Source: an uncultured Phocaeicola sp.
Lineage (GTDB): Bacteria > Bacteroidota > Bacteroidia > Bacteroidales > Bacteroidaceae
DNA length: 52,602 nucleotides
NCBI GenBank assembly: GCA_944320815.1
Contig: CALUIZ010000022.1
Location: 1-52,602, forward strand
Reading direction: 5' to 3'
Shown here: positions 43,628-52,602 of the stretch, one piece after another
Numbering within the stretch: position 1 is the first letter of the stretch
Layout: the number at the start of each line of letters is the position of its first letter
The notes under the pieces: generated by a model
Databases searched by the model: none
The model's input: the letters and a program-made list of their open reading frames with translations, nothing else
Told to the model about the DNA's origin: nothing
Translations under genes and position numbers: made by a program

Positions 43628-44473
43628 CTACCGGCATTTTTCCAGTCTGTCATGAAGCTCGGCGCGGGAAACTCCCAGAACAATAGCTTCTTCATATGCG
43701 TCTTCCGCTTTCCGCTTGTCCTTCTTTTCCAGATAGATGTCCCCCTTCATCAGCCGAATCTCCGCATCCCGTGGATTCAGTTTCATGGCTTGCTCCAAAT
43801 CAAGAAGGGCCGTGTCCAGATTCCTCTGGCTCCACTCCAGATTGGCCCGCATCTTGTACAAAGAAAAGTCACCGGGATTTTTCTGAATCAGCAGATTCAG
43901 CCTGTCGCGCGCCGAAGCGTAGCGGCCCTCCTTCTCGTCCAGCATAACCATACCGAGAAGAGCGGTCACATTGTCGGCTTCCTTCCCCAACACCACATTA
44001 TAGTCAATGCGCGCTTCCTGATACTGCCTGCGCTGCATATAGATATAAGCCCTGAACAGACGCGCCTCCACATTATCCGGCAGCAGGTCGATGACATTGC
44101 AATAATCAACATAGGCCTTGTCCGCAAGATTCAGTTCCAGATACAATGCCGCCCTGTTCAGAAGCATGGCCGTTGAATAAGGGATGATGTTCAGAGCCAT
44201 CGTGTATGACTTTATCGCCTCGTCCGTTTTCCCCAGACGCTTCTGCACCGTCCCCAGATTGGAAAACAGCAACGCGTTCCGCGCATTGGAAGGGTCCATC
44301 TTCAACGCCTTGAGAAAAAGCGATTCGGCCCGGACAAGACTGTCCTTCTTCACGCAATCCATCGCCTCCTCCACCACATCATTGTACGACTGGGCATACA
44401 GGGAGGTACAGCACATTGCCGCATAAAAGGAGCAAAGAAAAAATATTGAAAAAATTCTGCCTGACTGATTCAT
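43628..44473 (-). CDS. Exported tetratricopeptide-repeat protein
   Basis: A 281-residue protein with a signal peptide (1-27, ending near LYAQS) and about six TPR units, seen as repeats of the pattern A-x-x-x-Y-x-x-A/V-L and N-P-x-D: SLFLKALKMDPSNA, TDEAIKSYTMALNIIP, YVDYCNVIDLLPDNVEA, EARIDYNVVLGKEAD, DTALLDLEQAMKLNP. TPR proteins mediate protein contacts; the partner is unknown. The start at 44473 (MNQSGRIFSIFF) gives a proper signal peptide. Confidence 0.82.
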   Translation of the reverse strand: MNQSGRIFSIFFLCSFYAAMCCTSLYAQSYNDVVEEAMDCVKKDSLVRAESLFLKALKMDPSNARNALLFSNLGTVQKRLGKTDEAIKSYTMALNIIPYSTAMLLNRAALYLELNLADKAYVDYCNVIDLLPDNVEARLFRAYIYMQRRQYQEARIDYNVVLGKEADNVTALLGMVMLDEKEGRYASARDRLNLLIQKNPGDFSLYKMRANLEWSQRNLDTALLDLEQAMKLNPRDAEIRLMKGDIYLEKKDKRKAEDAYEEAIVLGVSRAELHDRLEKCR

Positions 44474-44569
44474 ATTACCAAATTTTCCACGAAATAAACA
44501 AACTTCCGCCATATGCACAACTCCCGGAACCATAAAAGCCCGACAAATAACTTTTTATATCATAAAACG

Positions 44570-44622
44570 AAAAGACGGCATTCCCTTTTTCATTCTTTTT
44601 CAGAAAAAGAGAATGCCGTCTT
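44570..44622 (-). terminator. Intrinsic terminator at the end of the leu operon
   Basis: A long hairpin with the perfect outer stem GAATGCCGTCTT (44611-44622) and its complement (44572-44583), plus further pairing of the A-rich/T-rich inner sequences. On the reverse strand it is followed by TTTT. It lies 26 bp downstream of leuB. Confidence 0.8.
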
Positions 44623-44647
44623 CAGATGTCCGGCCGCCCGGTTCCTG

Positions 44648-45709
44648 TCAGGCTTTTCTGATATAGTCAACAATCCATTCACCCACTGCTTTGGTGCCGT
44701 ACTTCGGACCGCCTTCCACCTGAATTTCCGGCGTACGCACATTGGCATCAAGCGAAGCGTCCACGGCCTTGCGGACCAATGCCCCCTCCTCCTTCAAGCC
44801 GAAATGCTCAAACAGCATGGCCACCGAAAGAATCTGGGCCAGCGGATTGGCGATGTCCAGTCCCTTGGCCTGCGGCCAGGAACCATGAATCGGTTCAAAC
44901 ACCGGTGTGCTTTCACCCGTAGAAGCAGAAGGCAAAAGTCCCATGGACCCGCTGATGCAGGAGCCTTCGTCCGTCAGAATGTCACCGAAGGTATTCTCGG
45001 TCACCATCACATCGAAGAAGGTGGGTTCCTGAATCATGCGCATCGCCGCATTGTCCACGAACATATAGTCTGTCGTCACTTCAGGATATTGCAAGGCCAT
45101 CTCCTGCGCAACCTGCCGCCACAGACGGGAAGAAGCCAGCACATTGGCCTTGTCGACCACCGTCAGATGTCTGCGACGTTTCATGGCATATTCAAAGGCG
45201 ACCTTCAGAATACGTTCAATTTCCGGACGGGTGTACATGTTGGTATCGTATGCCTTCTCATTGTCCTGATATTTCTCTCCGAAATACATTCCTCCGGTCA
45301 GTTCGCGGATACAGAGAAAATCGGCTCCGTCCACCAGTTCCGCACGCAAAGGCGATTTGTGGAGCAAGCACTTGAAAGTCTGCACAGGACGAATGTTGGC
45401 GAACAGGCCCAGTTTCTTTCGCATGGCAAGCAGTCCCTGTTCCGGACGTACCTTCGCCGTAGGGTCATTGTCAAATTTCGGATCGCCTACCGCAGAAAAC
45501 AACACGGCATCCGCATCCTTGCATATATTATATGTCTCTTCAGGAAAAGGGTCACCCACTTCATCGATGGCATGCGCACCGCACAACGCATGTTTATATT
45601 CTACCGTATGACCGAATTTCTCACAAACGGCAGTCATCACATTCACACCCTGTACCGATATTTCCGGACCGATACCGTCACCGGCCAATACTGCAATCTT
45701 AAAATTCAT
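44648..45709 (-). CDS. leuB: 3-isopropylmalate dehydrogenase
   Basis: A 353-residue NAD-dependent enzyme that oxidises and decarboxylates 3-isopropylmalate in leucine synthesis. It has [28 protein letters not shown], the substrate motif [15 protein letters not shown], and the C-terminal NAD motif [17 protein letters not shown]. In citramalate-based isoleucine synthesis the same enzyme acts on 3-methylmalate. It is the last gene of the operon. Confidence 0.96.
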   Translation of the reverse strand: MNFKIAVLAGDGIGPEISVQGVNVMTAVCEKFGHTVEYKHALCGAHAIDEVGDPFPEETYNICKDADAVLFSAVGDPKFDNDPTAKVRPEQGLLAMRKKLGLFANIRPVQTFKCLLHKSPLRAELVDGADFLCIRELTGGMYFGEKYQDNEKAYDTNMYTRPEIERILKVAFEYAMKRRRHLTVVDKANVLASSRLWRQVAQEMALQYPEVTTDYMFVDNAAMRMIQEPTFFDVMVTENTFGDILTDEGSCISGSMGLLPSASTGESTPVFEPIHGSWPQAKGLDIANPLAQILSVAMLFEHFGLKEEGALVRKAVDASLDANVRTPEIQVEGGPKYGTKAVGEWIVDYIRKA

Positions 45710-45729
45710 ATTTGTTCTTCTTAAAAAAA

Positions 45730-47265
45730 TTATTCAAAATCATTTTCTATCATATTCAGCATCTTGATGGTAGCTTTTATGGCCGCTTCCGTCTGGTCGG
45801 CATCAAGTCCCCGCGTACGGAATTCACGGTCTTCATAATTCCATGTGATGACCGTCTGTACAAACGCATCTGTACGGCCTCCCGGAGGAATGGACACGGC
45901 ATAATTGGTCAGCATCGGAAACTTGCGTTCCAACGTGCCCTTATATATTTTCCTCAAGGCCCGCACGAACGCATCATACTGTCCGTCGCCGGAAGAACTC
46001 TCCTGATAAGTCTTTCCATTAATTTCAATGCTCAGTGTCGCCATCGGTTTCAATCCCTGGGCCAGCGTAACGAAATAACTCAGCAGACGTACCTTGTTCT
46101 TCCCACTGTCATGCTTCAGCACATCACTGATGATATAAGGCAAATCCTCCTGCGTCACCACCTCTTTCCGGTCGCCCAGTTCGATAATCCGCTGAGTAAC
46201 CTTCTTCATGGATTCCTCGTCAAGTTCCAGTCCGAGACTCTCCAGATTCTTCCGGATATTCGCTCGCCCTGAATTCTTTCCCAACGCATATTCCCTGACA
46301 CGTCCGAAACGTTCGGGAAGCAAGTCATTGCAGTACAGATTGTTCTTATTGTCTCCATCCGCATGCACACCGGCCACCTGTGTGAACACACTCTCCCCGA
46401 CAATCGGCTTATTGGAAGGTATCACCACACCCGAATACGATTCCACCACACGGCTCACTTCATTCAGACGACTTTCATCTATATTCGTGATTGCATGAAA
46501 ATGGTCTTTCAAGATTGCCTGAACACTGGCCAAAGGAGCATTCCCGGCACGTTCGCCCAAACCATTGATTGTGGTATGAAGTCCCTTCACTCCACTGAGC
46601 ACAGCCGCAAGCACATTACTTACTGCCAGATCATAATCATTGTGCGCATGAAAATCGAAATGCACGTCGGGATAACGCTTTTTCATCTTCCTCATGAACT
46701 CAATCACCTGAAGCGGATTCAGAATACCCAACGTGTCCGGAAGCATGAATCTCCGGATATGACAGTCAAGAATACCGTCCATCAGGCCGAATACATAATC
46801 GGGAGAATCTTTCATTCCGTTGCTCCAATCCTCCAGATAAACATTCACGTCCATATCCTGTTCATGGGCATAGTCCACCACTTCCCGGATATCCTTCACA
46901 TGCTCATCGAGCGTCTTCTTCAACTGAAAGCGACAATGTTTTTCCGAACCCTTGGTAAGCAGGTTGATGACTCTTCCCCCTGCACTACGAATCCAGTCGA
47001 CTGACATCCGACCGTCCACAAAACCCAGCACTTCCACCTTGTGCAGCATTCCACGACGGGCCGCCCAGTCGCAAATCATTCTGACCGCATTAGACTCACC
47101 ATCCGACACACGCGCCGACGCCACCTCAATCCGGTCCACCTTCAAGTCCTCCAGCAACAGGCGGGCTATCATCAATTTTTCATGCGGCACAAACGAAACG
47201 CCCGAAGTCTGCTCTCCGTCGCGCAACGTCGTGTCCATGATTTCTATTTTCGGATGATTCTCCAT
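45730..47265 (-). CDS. Citramalate synthase / 2-isopropylmalate synthase family protein
   Basis: A 511-residue HMGL-like acyltransferase. The N-terminal barrel has [16 protein letters not shown] and the metal-binding [11 protein letters not shown], with [14 protein letters not shown]. It is distinct from the leuA product in the same operon ([16 protein letters not shown]). The C-terminal allosteric dimer domain (about 385-511) is present. Two paralogues in one operon suggest different substrates: one acetyl-CoA + 2-oxoisovalerate (leucine), the other acetyl-CoA + pyruvate (citramalate, isoleucine). This gene is the better candidate for citramalate synthase, an inference from the paralogy and the Leu/Ile leader peptide. 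Confidence 0.8.
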   Translation of the reverse strand: MENHPKIEIMDTTLRDGEQTSGVSFVPHEKLMIARLLLEDLKVDRIEVASARVSDGESNAVRMICDWAARRGMLHKVEVLGFVDGRMSVDWIRSAGGRVINLLTKGSEKHCRFQLKKTLDEHVKDIREVVDYAHEQDMDVNVYLEDWSNGMKDSPDYVFGLMDGILDCHIRRFMLPDTLGILNPLQVIEFMRKMKKRYPDVHFDFHAHNDYDLAVSNVLAAVLSGVKGLHTTINGLGERAGNAPLASVQAILKDHFHAITNIDESRLNEVSRVVESYSGVVIPSNKPIVGESVFTQVAGVHADGDNKNNLYCNDLLPERFGRVREYALGKNSGRANIRKNLESLGLELDEESMKKVTQRIIELGDRKEVVTQEDLPYIISDVLKHDSGKNKVRLLSYFVTLAQGLKPMATLSIEINGKTYQESSSGDGQYDAFVRALRKIYKGTLERKFPMLTNYAVSIPPGGRTDAFVQTVITWNYEDREFRTRGLDADQTEAAIKATIKMLNMIENDFE

Positions 47266-47269
47266 AAAC

Positions 47270-47875
47270 TCATATTTTACGGGAGTGTTCGAAGGACTCT
47301 ATTTTGTCTTTGTTTTCCACAAGAAAATCAATGTCATCAAGTCCGTTCATCAGACAATGCTTCTTGTATGCATTGATTTCAAAGGTTTCCGATTTGCCTG
47401 TGGCCTTGTTCGTAATGGTCTGGGCAGGAAGATTCACTTCCACTTCCATCTTCGGGTCGGCATAGATAGATTCAAAAAGTTCCTTGAGGAATCCTTCGCT
47501 CACGACCACCGGAAGCACGAAATTGTTCAGTTCATTGTTCTTGTGAATATCGGCGAAGAAACTGGAAACGACCACACGAAAGCCATATCCGGCAATCGCC
47601 CATGCCGCATGTTCACGACTGGAACCGCTTCCGAAATTCTTTCCCGCAACCAGTATCTGACCACCATATGTAGGATCATTCAATACAAAATCCCTGTTCA
47701 ATGAACCATCCGGATTATATCTCCAGTCGCGGAAAAGATTGTCGCCGAAGAACTTTTCTTCACGGGTTGTCGCCTTCAGAAAACGGGCAGGAATTATCTG
47801 GTCTGTGTCCACATTCTCCAAAGGCAACGGAACACATGTGCTGGTAATTATATCAAATTTCTGTTTCATAGTCAA
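47270..47875 (-). CDS. leuD: 3-isopropylmalate dehydratase small subunit
   Basis: A 201-residue LeuD. It has LENVDTDQIIPARFLK, the swivelling-domain motif GKNFGSGSSREHAAWA, and VVVSEGFLKELFES. With LeuC it isomerises 2-isopropylmalate to 3-isopropylmalate, and by extension citramalate to 3-methylmalate. It lies 6 bp after leuC and 4 bp before the next gene. Confidence 0.97.
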   Translation of the reverse strand: MTMKQKFDIITSTCVPLPLENVDTDQIIPARFLKATTREEKFFGDNLFRDWRYNPDGSLNRDFVLNDPTYGGQILVAGKNFGSGSSREHAAWAIAGYGFRVVVSSFFADIHKNNELNNFVLPVVVSEGFLKELFESIYADPKMEVEVNLPAQTITNKATGKSETFEINAYKKHCLMNGLDDIDFLVENKDKIESFEHSRKI

Positions 47876-47881
47876 TATTTC

Positions 47882-49276
47882 TTACATTAATGTTCTCGGA
47901 TCGGTTATCATCCCTGTCACGGCTGCCGCTGCGGCAGTCAGTGGACTGGCAAGCAATGTACGGGAACCAGGCCCCTGACGCCCCTCGAAATTCCGGTTGC
48001 TTGTCGAGACTGCATATTTCCCGGCAGGAATCTTGTCATCATTCATCGCCAGACAAGCCGAACATCCCGGCTGACGGATTTCAAATCCAGCTTCTTCCAG
48101 AATTTTGTCGATACCCTCTTCACGAATCTGTGCATCCACCATCCATGATCCCGGAACCAGCCAGGCCGTAATGTTGTCCGCCTTCTTCCGTCCCTTCGCG
48201 ATAGAAGCGAAAGCGCGGAAATCTTCGATGCGTCCATTCGTACAGGCACCAAGGAAGACATAGTCCACCTTCTTTCCAAGCAACGGCTCGCCCGGTTTGA
48301 ATCCCATATAATTCAACGACTTTTCAAAGGAAGTCTTCTCCACTTCAGACATACCTTCGACTGTTGGGATACAGTCTGTTATTGCCATACCCATCCCCGG
48401 ATTTGTCCCGTATGTGATCATCGGCCAAATATCTGCCGCATCAAAACGTACCTCCTTGTCAAACACCGCATCGTCATCACTTTTCAACGTCTTCCAATAA
48501 GCCAATGCCTTGTCCCATTCCTCACCTTTCGGAGCATACTCACGCCCCTTGATATATTCAAAGGTCACTTCATCCGGAGCAACCATACCCCCACGGGCTC
48601 CCATCTCAATCGACAGATTGCACAGTGTCAACCGTCCCTCCATAGTCAGGCTGCGGATTGCTTCTCCGGCATATTCCACAAAATATCCTGTAGCACCGCT
48701 CGTCGTCATCTTCGACATCATATACAAAGCGACATCCTTTGCCGTAACACCCTTACCGAGTTTTCCGTCGACAGTAATGCGCATCGTTTTCGGACGCGAC
48801 TGAAGAATGCACTGCGAAGCCATTACCATCTCCACCTCGCTCGTGCCGATTCCGAAAGCCACAGCTCCCATAGCCCCATGAGTAGAAGTGTGAGAATCAC
48901 CGCACACGATGGTCATTCCCGGCAAAGTAAGCCCCCGCTCCGGTCCCACCACGTGGATAATTCCGTTCCGCTTGTCCATCATTCCGAAATGAGTCAGACC
49001 GAAGTCCGTCGCATTCTTCGCCAGTGTATCCACCTGAGCCTTCGACACCGGATCCTCAATCGGCTTGTCCTGGTCGTGAGTGGGTGTGTTGTGGTCCGGC
49101 ATACAATAGATACGTTCCGGACGGAAACACTTCAAGCCTCTTGCACGCATGCCTGCAAATGCCTGCGGACTGGTCACTTCGTGACAATAAAGACGGTCAA
49201 TATACAACTGGACAGGTCCGTCTTCAACCTTCTGCACTACATGTGCATCCCATATTTTATCAAATAAAGTGTTCAT
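47882..49276 (-). CDS. leuC: 3-isopropylmalate dehydratase large subunit
   Basis: A 464-residue aconitase-family subunit holding the 4Fe-4S cluster. The cluster cysteines are in [11 protein letters not shown] and [35 protein letters not shown] is the family signature region. Partner of LeuD; gap to leuD 6 bp, gap to leuA 14 bp. Confidence 0.97.
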   Translation of the reverse strand: MNTLFDKIWDAHVVQKVEDGPVQLYIDRLYCHEVTSPQAFAGMRARGLKCFRPERIYCMPDHNTPTHDQDKPIEDPVSKAQVDTLAKNATDFGLTHFGMMDKRNGIIHVVGPERGLTLPGMTIVCGDSHTSTHGAMGAVAFGIGTSEVEMVMASQCILQSRPKTMRITVDGKLGKGVTAKDVALYMMSKMTTSGATGYFVEYAGEAIRSLTMEGRLTLCNLSIEMGARGGMVAPDEVTFEYIKGREYAPKGEEWDKALAYWKTLKSDDDAVFDKEVRFDAADIWPMITYGTNPGMGMAITDCIPTVEGMSEVEKTSFEKSLNYMGFKPGEPLLGKKVDYVFLGACTNGRIEDFRAFASIAKGRKKADNITAWLVPGSWMVDAQIREEGIDKILEEAGFEIRQPGCSACLAMNDDKIPAGKYAVSTSNRNFEGRQGPGSRTLLASPLTAAAAAVTGMITDPRTLM

Positions 49277-49290
49277 GAGTCTAACGACAA

Positions 49291-50787
49291 TTATTTTCTG
49301 AATTTATTGATACAATCGATATAAGCTTCCACCGAAGCGGCGATGATGTCGGTATTCGCACCGAAACCGTAATACATCTGCCCGTCATATTCCACCTGCA
49401 TATGAACCTTACCCACATCGTCACTGCCTTTGCTGATAGCTTGAATGGTAAATTCCTTCAGTGTCATCTGACGGCGGATAATCTGCTTGACAGCCTTGAT
49501 GGCCGCATCCACAGGTCCGTTACCAGTGGCAGCCGCCTCAAAATGTTCGCCGCTGATATTCAGTCCCAGACTGGCGACAGAGCGCACTCCCACACCACTG
49601 GTCACCTGCAAGTATTCCAGTTTGATGTGATGGTTCACATTACGGTCCGCACCCGCCAATACAAGGACATCATCATCCGTAATATCCTTCTTTTTGTCTG
49701 CCAGCTTCAAGAAATCCTCATATACCTTGTCCAGCTTTTCCTGACTCATTTCCACCCCCAGCACATGCAGACGATGTTTCAATGCCGCACGCCCGCTACG
49801 TGCCGTCAACACGATTGCGTTGTCATCTATTCCCACATCTTTCGGATTGATGATTTCATAAGTCTGTACATTTTTCAGTACACCGTCCTGATGGATTCCT
49901 GAAGAATGAGCGAAAGCATTCCGTCCTACAATCGCCTTGTTGGGCTGCACAGGCATGTTCATCAGACTGGAAACCATACGGCTGGTAGGATAAATCTTCT
50001 GTGTGTTGATATTGGTCTCAATGTTTATGTCCTTATGACATTTGACTATCATCGCGATTTCCTCAAGAGATGTATTCCCGGCACGTTCACCGATACCGTT
50101 GATGGTCACTTCCACCTGACGCGCCCCGTTCAGCACCCCGTTGATTGTATTGGCCGTAGCCATTCCCAGGTCATTATGGCAATGCGTAGAAATAATCGCC
50201 TTGTCAATGCCGTCCACATGCTCCACCAGATATCTGATTTTCGCTCCATATTCTTCCGGAAGGCAATAGCCCGTAGTGTCCGGTATATTGACCACGGTAG
50301 CTCCCGCCTTTATGACCGCTTCAATCACGCGTGCCAGATACTCATTGTCGGTCCGCCCCGCATCTTCCGCATAAAATTCCACATCATCCACATAACGGCG
50401 GGCATACTTCACTGCCGCTACAGCACGTTCGATTATTTCCTCACGCGTGGCATTGAACTTATATTTGATATGCGGGTCGGAAGTCCCGATTCCTGTATGG
50501 ATACGCTTATGTTTGGCAAACTTCAGTGCTTCCGCAGCCACATCAATATCCTTTTCCACCGCACGGGTCAGTGCACAAATTGTCGGCCATGTCACAGCCT
50601 TTGAGATTTCAATCACCGAATTGAAGTCACCCGGACTTGACACCGGGAAACCCGCTTCAATCACATCCACCCCCAAAGCCTCCAACTGCTTGGCCACCTG
50701 AATTTTCTCGACCGTATTCAACTGACAACCGGGAACCTGTTCCCCGTCGCGCAATGTCGTGTCAAAAACAAACAATCTTTCACTCAT
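49291..50787 (-). CDS. leuA: 2-isopropylmalate synthase
   Basis: A 498-residue enzyme that condenses acetyl-CoA with 2-oxoisovalerate, the first step of leucine synthesis. Motifs are [16 protein letters not shown], the metal-binding [27 protein letters not shown], and a C-terminal allosteric domain (from about 390) ending at IDCINKFRK. First structural gene of the operon, preceded by the leader-peptide attenuator. Confidence 0.96.
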   Translation of the reverse strand: MSERLFVFDTTLRDGEQVPGCQLNTVEKIQVAKQLEALGVDVIEAGFPVSSPGDFNSVIEISKAVTWPTICALTRAVEKDIDVAAEALKFAKHKRIHTGIGTSDPHIKYKFNATREEIIERAVAAVKYARRYVDDVEFYAEDAGRTDNEYLARVIEAVIKAGATVVNIPDTTGYCLPEEYGAKIRYLVEHVDGIDKAIISTHCHNDLGMATANTINGVLNGARQVEVTINGIGERAGNTSLEEIAMIVKCHKDINIETNINTQKIYPTSRMVSSLMNMPVQPNKAIVGRNAFAHSSGIHQDGVLKNVQTYEIINPKDVGIDDNAIVLTARSGRAALKHRLHVLGVEMSQEKLDKVYEDFLKLADKKKDITDDDVLVLAGADRNVNHHIKLEYLQVTSGVGVRSVASLGLNISGEHFEAAATGNGPVDAAIKAVKQIIRRQMTLKEFTIQAISKGSDDVGKVHMQVEYDGQMYYGFGANTDIIAASVEAYIDCINKFRK

Positions 50788-50826
50788 AATTGTCTTCCTT
50801 TATATTTTGTCATCAATTTCCTGTCC

Positions 50827-50864
50827 AAAAAAAAGCCTTTCACACATGGAAGTGAGAAAGGCTT
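50827..50864 (-). terminator. Attenuator terminator of the leu operon
   Basis: On the reverse strand the stem AAGCCTTTCTCAC (50864-50852) pairs with GTGTGAAAGGCTT (50845-50833) over 13 bp with one mismatch and a 6-nt loop, followed by eight T residues (50834-50827). It lies 21 bp after the leader-peptide stop and 39 bp before leuA, so it should stop transcription unless an antiterminator forms. Confidence 0.88.
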
Positions 50865-50906
50865 CATATCATTTTGTTCACCAGATTACGCACACGACCC
50901 ACTTCC
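50848..50906 (-). promoter_or_regulatory. Antiterminator pairing in the leu leader
   Basis: GGAAGTGGG inside the leader-peptide codons (50906-50898, reverse strand) is complementary to CTCACTTCC (50856-50848), 9 bp with one G-T pair. The second segment covers the loop and top of the 5' arm of the terminator, so the two structures exclude each other. A ribosome at the leader stop (50886-50888) would cover the first segment. Confidence 0.75.
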
Positions 50907-50972
50907 CATTGGTTTCTCCAATAGAATAATAATCAGACCGCACAGCAGAATATGGATAAACAGTGTATTCAT
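50886..50972 (-). CDS. leu operon leader peptide
   Basis: A 28-codon open frame starting about 21 nt after the predicted transcription start. It begins MNTLFIHILLCG and continues LIIILLEKP; six codons are Leu (positions 4, 9, 10, 13, 17, 18) and five are Ile (6, 8, 14-16), 11 of the first 18 residues. Such a density points to a sensor peptide rather than a working protein. Low charged Leu- or Ile-tRNA would stall ribosomes here and favour the antiterminator. A small stem (ATTGG-AGAAA-CCAAT, 50922-50908) right after the Leu run could act as a pause hairpin. No homologue is known to me. Confidence 0.82.
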   Translation of the reverse strand: MNTLFIHILLCGLIIILLEKPMGSGSCA

Positions 50973-50999
50973 GTCTCTATTTTTTTGATTTTCCGGATG

Positions 51000-51029
51000 C
51001 AAAGGTATATCTTTTTCTGAAATGACAAA
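51000..51029 (-). promoter_or_regulatory. Promoter for the leu operon
   Basis: The reverse strand has TTTG at 51026-51029, an 18-bp spacer and TACCTTTG at 51000-51007, an exact -7 match. The predicted start is near 50993, just ahead of the leader peptide. Confidence 0.75.
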
Positions 51030-51186
51030 ATAAAACAGTCATTTTTTTTACCGACAAATATTATAATTTATCAGCAATAAAAGAATATTGCAACATTTCT
51101 ATTCATATTAAGTCCCAACAGCTAACAATATGCAAATCATTCCGATAACCTGCCACATGAAGACATTCCACACGCATGCATGCAAT

Positions 51187-51228
51187 AAAAAAAGCGTTGC
51201 AGGCACCACCTCCGTACCAGCAACGCTT
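51187..51228 (-). terminator. Intrinsic terminator after pncB
   Basis: The reverse strand forms a 9-bp stem AAGCGTTGC (51228-51220) with its complement (51200-51192), followed by seven T residues (51193-51187). Confidence 0.82.
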
Positions 51229-51239
51229 CATATCTCCGA

Positions 51240-52412
51240 CTACTCAACGGAGATGCGCAACTCATGCAGACAAGCTTCCACCTCTGTCATGCTTCCCATA
51301 TGTTTGCCCATATCATCCGAAAGTTTCACGCATTCGCGCCACTCCTGGTTGACATTCATCTTACATCTCGAAAGTTTCATCACTATGTTCGAGGGCCGAT
51401 AACCGGTATCATTCGTCAGATTCGTACCAATGCCGAAAGAACATCTGATTTTGCCTGAACAATAATTGAAGATGTGCAACGCTTTTTCAAAATCAAGCGC
51501 ATTGCTGAATATAATCGTCTTGATAGTCGGATCAATGCCGAGTTCCTTATATCTCTCTATCAGACGGTCTATGAATTCATACTCATTGCCCGAATCGCAA
51601 CGGACACCGTCAAACAACTTTGCCTGTTTACGACTGAAATTATTCAAGAACGAATCGGACGTGTATGTATCAGACAAGGCCGTTCCCAAGTCACCGTCAT
51701 ATACATTCACCCAATTTTCGAGAGCCATGTAATTGGCATGTTTATATCCGAACTGTGCCCCATGAAACATGAACCATTCATGCGGGTGAGTTCCCATTGG
51801 CAGCAGACCATATTTCATGGCCAAATGACAATTGGATGTACCAGTACAATATTTTGAATGCTTCTTCAGATAAGCGACGACCTTATTCTGCACATCAAAC
51901 GAGAAACGTCTTCGGGTACCGAATTCCGAAAAAGGCATTTCATGGGCATTCGACAATGCCACTTTCTCTGCCAGTCTTCCCATCCAGTCCGCATCATCCG
52001 GAATACGGTTCATAAACTGATTGCTTATTTCAGAAACGATGGCCAACAACGGGACCTCATACAAAGTTACCTTATACAAGAAGTCCGTAACTTCAATATG
52101 CAGATGCTTCTTCTCATCCAGAAAAACCTCCACCTTATCCGGATCAAACCGGAAGGAAGAAAGCCATTCCCAATAAACCCGTGGAAGAAAGCGGCAGTGA
52201 GAACACATATATTCCAACTCATTTTCCTGCAAGGCCACCGAACTTAAATTCTGTATTTCATTTTTCAGTGCCTCCAAGAATCCAGCCGTATATTCTGTCT
52301 CATCTCTGTCCTTAAAGGAGAATGTTCCCATGGCATAGGGAAATAATTTGATATAAGCATAAGATGTGGTGAACTTATACAAATCCGTATCTAAAATCGT
52401 TTTTATAATCAT
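51240..52412 (-). CDS. pncB: Nicotinate phosphoribosyltransferase
   Basis: A 390-residue enzyme that makes nicotinate mononucleotide from nicotinate and PRPP in the NAD salvage pathway. Family motifs are LDTDLYKFTTSYAYIKLFP at the N-terminus, FSEFGTRRRFS, FRFDP, and GVRCDSGNEYEFIDR, with GKIRCSFGIGTNLTNDTGYRPS near the C-terminus. The length is typical of the bacterial PncB. It has its own terminator and lies between the leu operon and the rRNA operon. Confidence 0.96.
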   Translation of the reverse strand: MIIKTILDTDLYKFTTSYAYIKLFPYAMGTFSFKDRDETEYTAGFLEALKNEIQNLSSVALQENELEYMCSHCRFLPRVYWEWLSSFRFDPDKVEVFLDEKKHLHIEVTDFLYKVTLYEVPLLAIVSEISNQFMNRIPDDADWMGRLAEKVALSNAHEMPFSEFGTRRRFSFDVQNKVVAYLKKHSKYCTGTSNCHLAMKYGLLPMGTHPHEWFMFHGAQFGYKHANYMALENWVNVYDGDLGTALSDTYTSDSFLNNFSRKQAKLFDGVRCDSGNEYEFIDRLIERYKELGIDPTIKTIIFSNALDFEKALHIFNYCSGKIRCSFGIGTNLTNDTGYRPSNIVMKLSRCKMNVNQEWRECVKLSDDMGKHMGSMTEVEACLHELRISVE

Positions 52413-52438
52413 AATGAAAATGTTTTACATTCATCCTA

Positions 52439-52446
52439 TAAAGATA
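52439..52446 (-). promoter_or_regulatory. Probable -7 element for pncB
   Basis: The reverse strand reads TATCTTTA, one base off TAnnTTTG, 26 bp upstream of the pncB start. No -33 element is clear. Confidence 0.35.
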
Positions 52447-52500
52447 CGATTTATTTCAATCACACACATATTATTGTCTGTTTTTTATCCGAAAGGACTT

Positions 52501-52516
52501 CCGCCCCGTGGGGCGG
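52501..52516. repeat. Perfect GC-rich hairpin downstream of the rRNA terminator
   Basis: CCGCCCC-GT-GGGGCGG is a 7-bp perfect palindrome with a 2-nt loop. It lies 5 bp beyond the rRNA terminator T-tract and may be a second stop or an mRNA-processing structure. Confidence 0.6.
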
Positions 52517-52520
52517 CATG

Positions 52521-52573
52521 AAAAAGAGGGGTCCCCCCTCCTTCCGCGGATTGCGGAACGGAGGGGGGACCCC
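52521..52573 (-). terminator. Intrinsic terminator of the rRNA operon
   Basis: On the reverse strand a stem of about 20 bp, GGGGTCCCCCCTCC (52573-52560) with its complement (52541-52528), plus an inner 6-bp stem and one bulged base, is followed by CTCTTTTT (T5 at 52525-52521). It starts just after the 5S rRNA 3' end. Confidence 0.88.
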
Positions 52574-52602
52574 AAGACGGCGGCGACCTACTCTCCCGCT
52601 GT
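52574..52602 (-). rRNA. rrf: 5S ribosomal RNA (3' end, cut by the window edge)
   Basis: The reverse strand at the right edge reads ACAGCGGGAGAGTAGGTCGC, the conserved 3' part of bacterial 5S rRNA, followed by CGCCGTCTT and the terminator. Only about 29 bases lie within the window. The exact 3' end is uncertain by a few bases. Confidence 0.9.

Larger units (their letters stand above)
50788..51239. other. Intergenic control region between leuA and pncB
   Basis: This 452-bp stretch contains the leuA leader peptide, attenuator and promoter (50827-51029) and the pncB terminator (51187-51228). Between 51030 and 51186 I see only AT-rich sequence with no gene. Confidence 0.75.

Noticed and set aside
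42532..43686. Plus-strand open frame of 384 codons opposite the unknown anchored protein
   Set aside because: It crosses the promoter and start of the minus-strand gene and has His/Arg-rich composition. The minus-strand frame has a membrane helix and a full promoter.
44513..45724. Plus-strand open frame of 403 codons opposite leuB
   Set aside because: It covers leuB and the operon terminator; leuB has all family motifs.
1..52602. Mobile elements, CRISPR arrays, tRNA genes, restriction or defence systems
   Set aside because: No transposase or integrase motifs, no regular direct repeats with spacers, no tRNA cloverleaf and no defence gene cluster were seen. The window is mostly core metabolism with one small pectin locus.

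Overview
The window looks like a chromosomal segment of a gut Bacteroidaceae species (Bacteroides or Phocaeicola). The evidence is a hybrid two-component regulator with a fused AraC domain, an LpxC-FabZ fusion protein, DUF4348 and DUF4153 proteins, many secreted lipoproteins and glycan enzymes, and promoters that repeatedly match the Bacteroidetes pattern (-7 TAnnTTTG, -33 TTTG, 19-21 bp spacer) with little use of Shine-Dalgarno sites. No insertion sequence, prophage, CRISPR array, SusC/SusD pair or tRNA was seen. The right edge enters an rRNA operon (3' end of 5S rRNA, minus strand) and the left edge cuts a ferredoxin gene.

Layout. 1-5250: ferredoxin start, a GH3/beta-lactamase-like fusion, and a 5'-nucleotidase split into two exported proteins. 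5255-5614: rplS. 5699-15560: a small rhamnogalacturonan (pectin) locus holding a 1442-residue hybrid sensor/regulator, a GH28 enzyme, L-rhamnose mutarotase, a tandem-domain rhamnogalacturonan acetylesterase and a second acetylesterase, with two decayed gene fragments. 15649-18779: outer-membrane porin and a divergent GHL10 family protein. 18863-24402: a purM-like gene, two small membrane proteins, prfA, a DUF4153 protein, pyrF. 24771-29600: the lipid A/fatty acid operon lpxD-lpxC/fabZ-lpxA, an acidic pRiA4b ORF-3-like protein, then miaA behind a terminator-like hairpin. 29575-33187: AI-2E family transporter, small membrane protein and divIC, divergent from dnaX. 33222-35174: queuosine genes (transporter, queC, queF) with a candidate preQ1-I riboswitch. 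35329-44473: corA-nth, phnP-like hydrolase, murB, DUF4348 lipoprotein, pheS, an MFS transporter, an unknown exported protein and a TPR protein. 44648-50972: leucine/isoleucine operon leuA-leuC-leuD-citramalate synthase-like-leuB behind a leader-peptide attenuator. 51240-52412: pncB.

The two regulatory RNAs are the strongest finds. (1) Upstream of leuA a 28-codon leader peptide (6 Leu, 5 Ile codons) precedes an intrinsic terminator, and a 9-nt segment inside the leader can pair with the 5' arm and loop of that terminator, which is the layout of a ribosome-mediated attenuator. The mixed Leu/Ile content fits an operon that seems to serve both pathways. (2) A 34-nt sequence ending just before the queuosine precursor transporter start fits the preQ1 class I aptamer: a short stem, a C-box ACACC and an A6 tail whose downstream bases can pair back into the loop.
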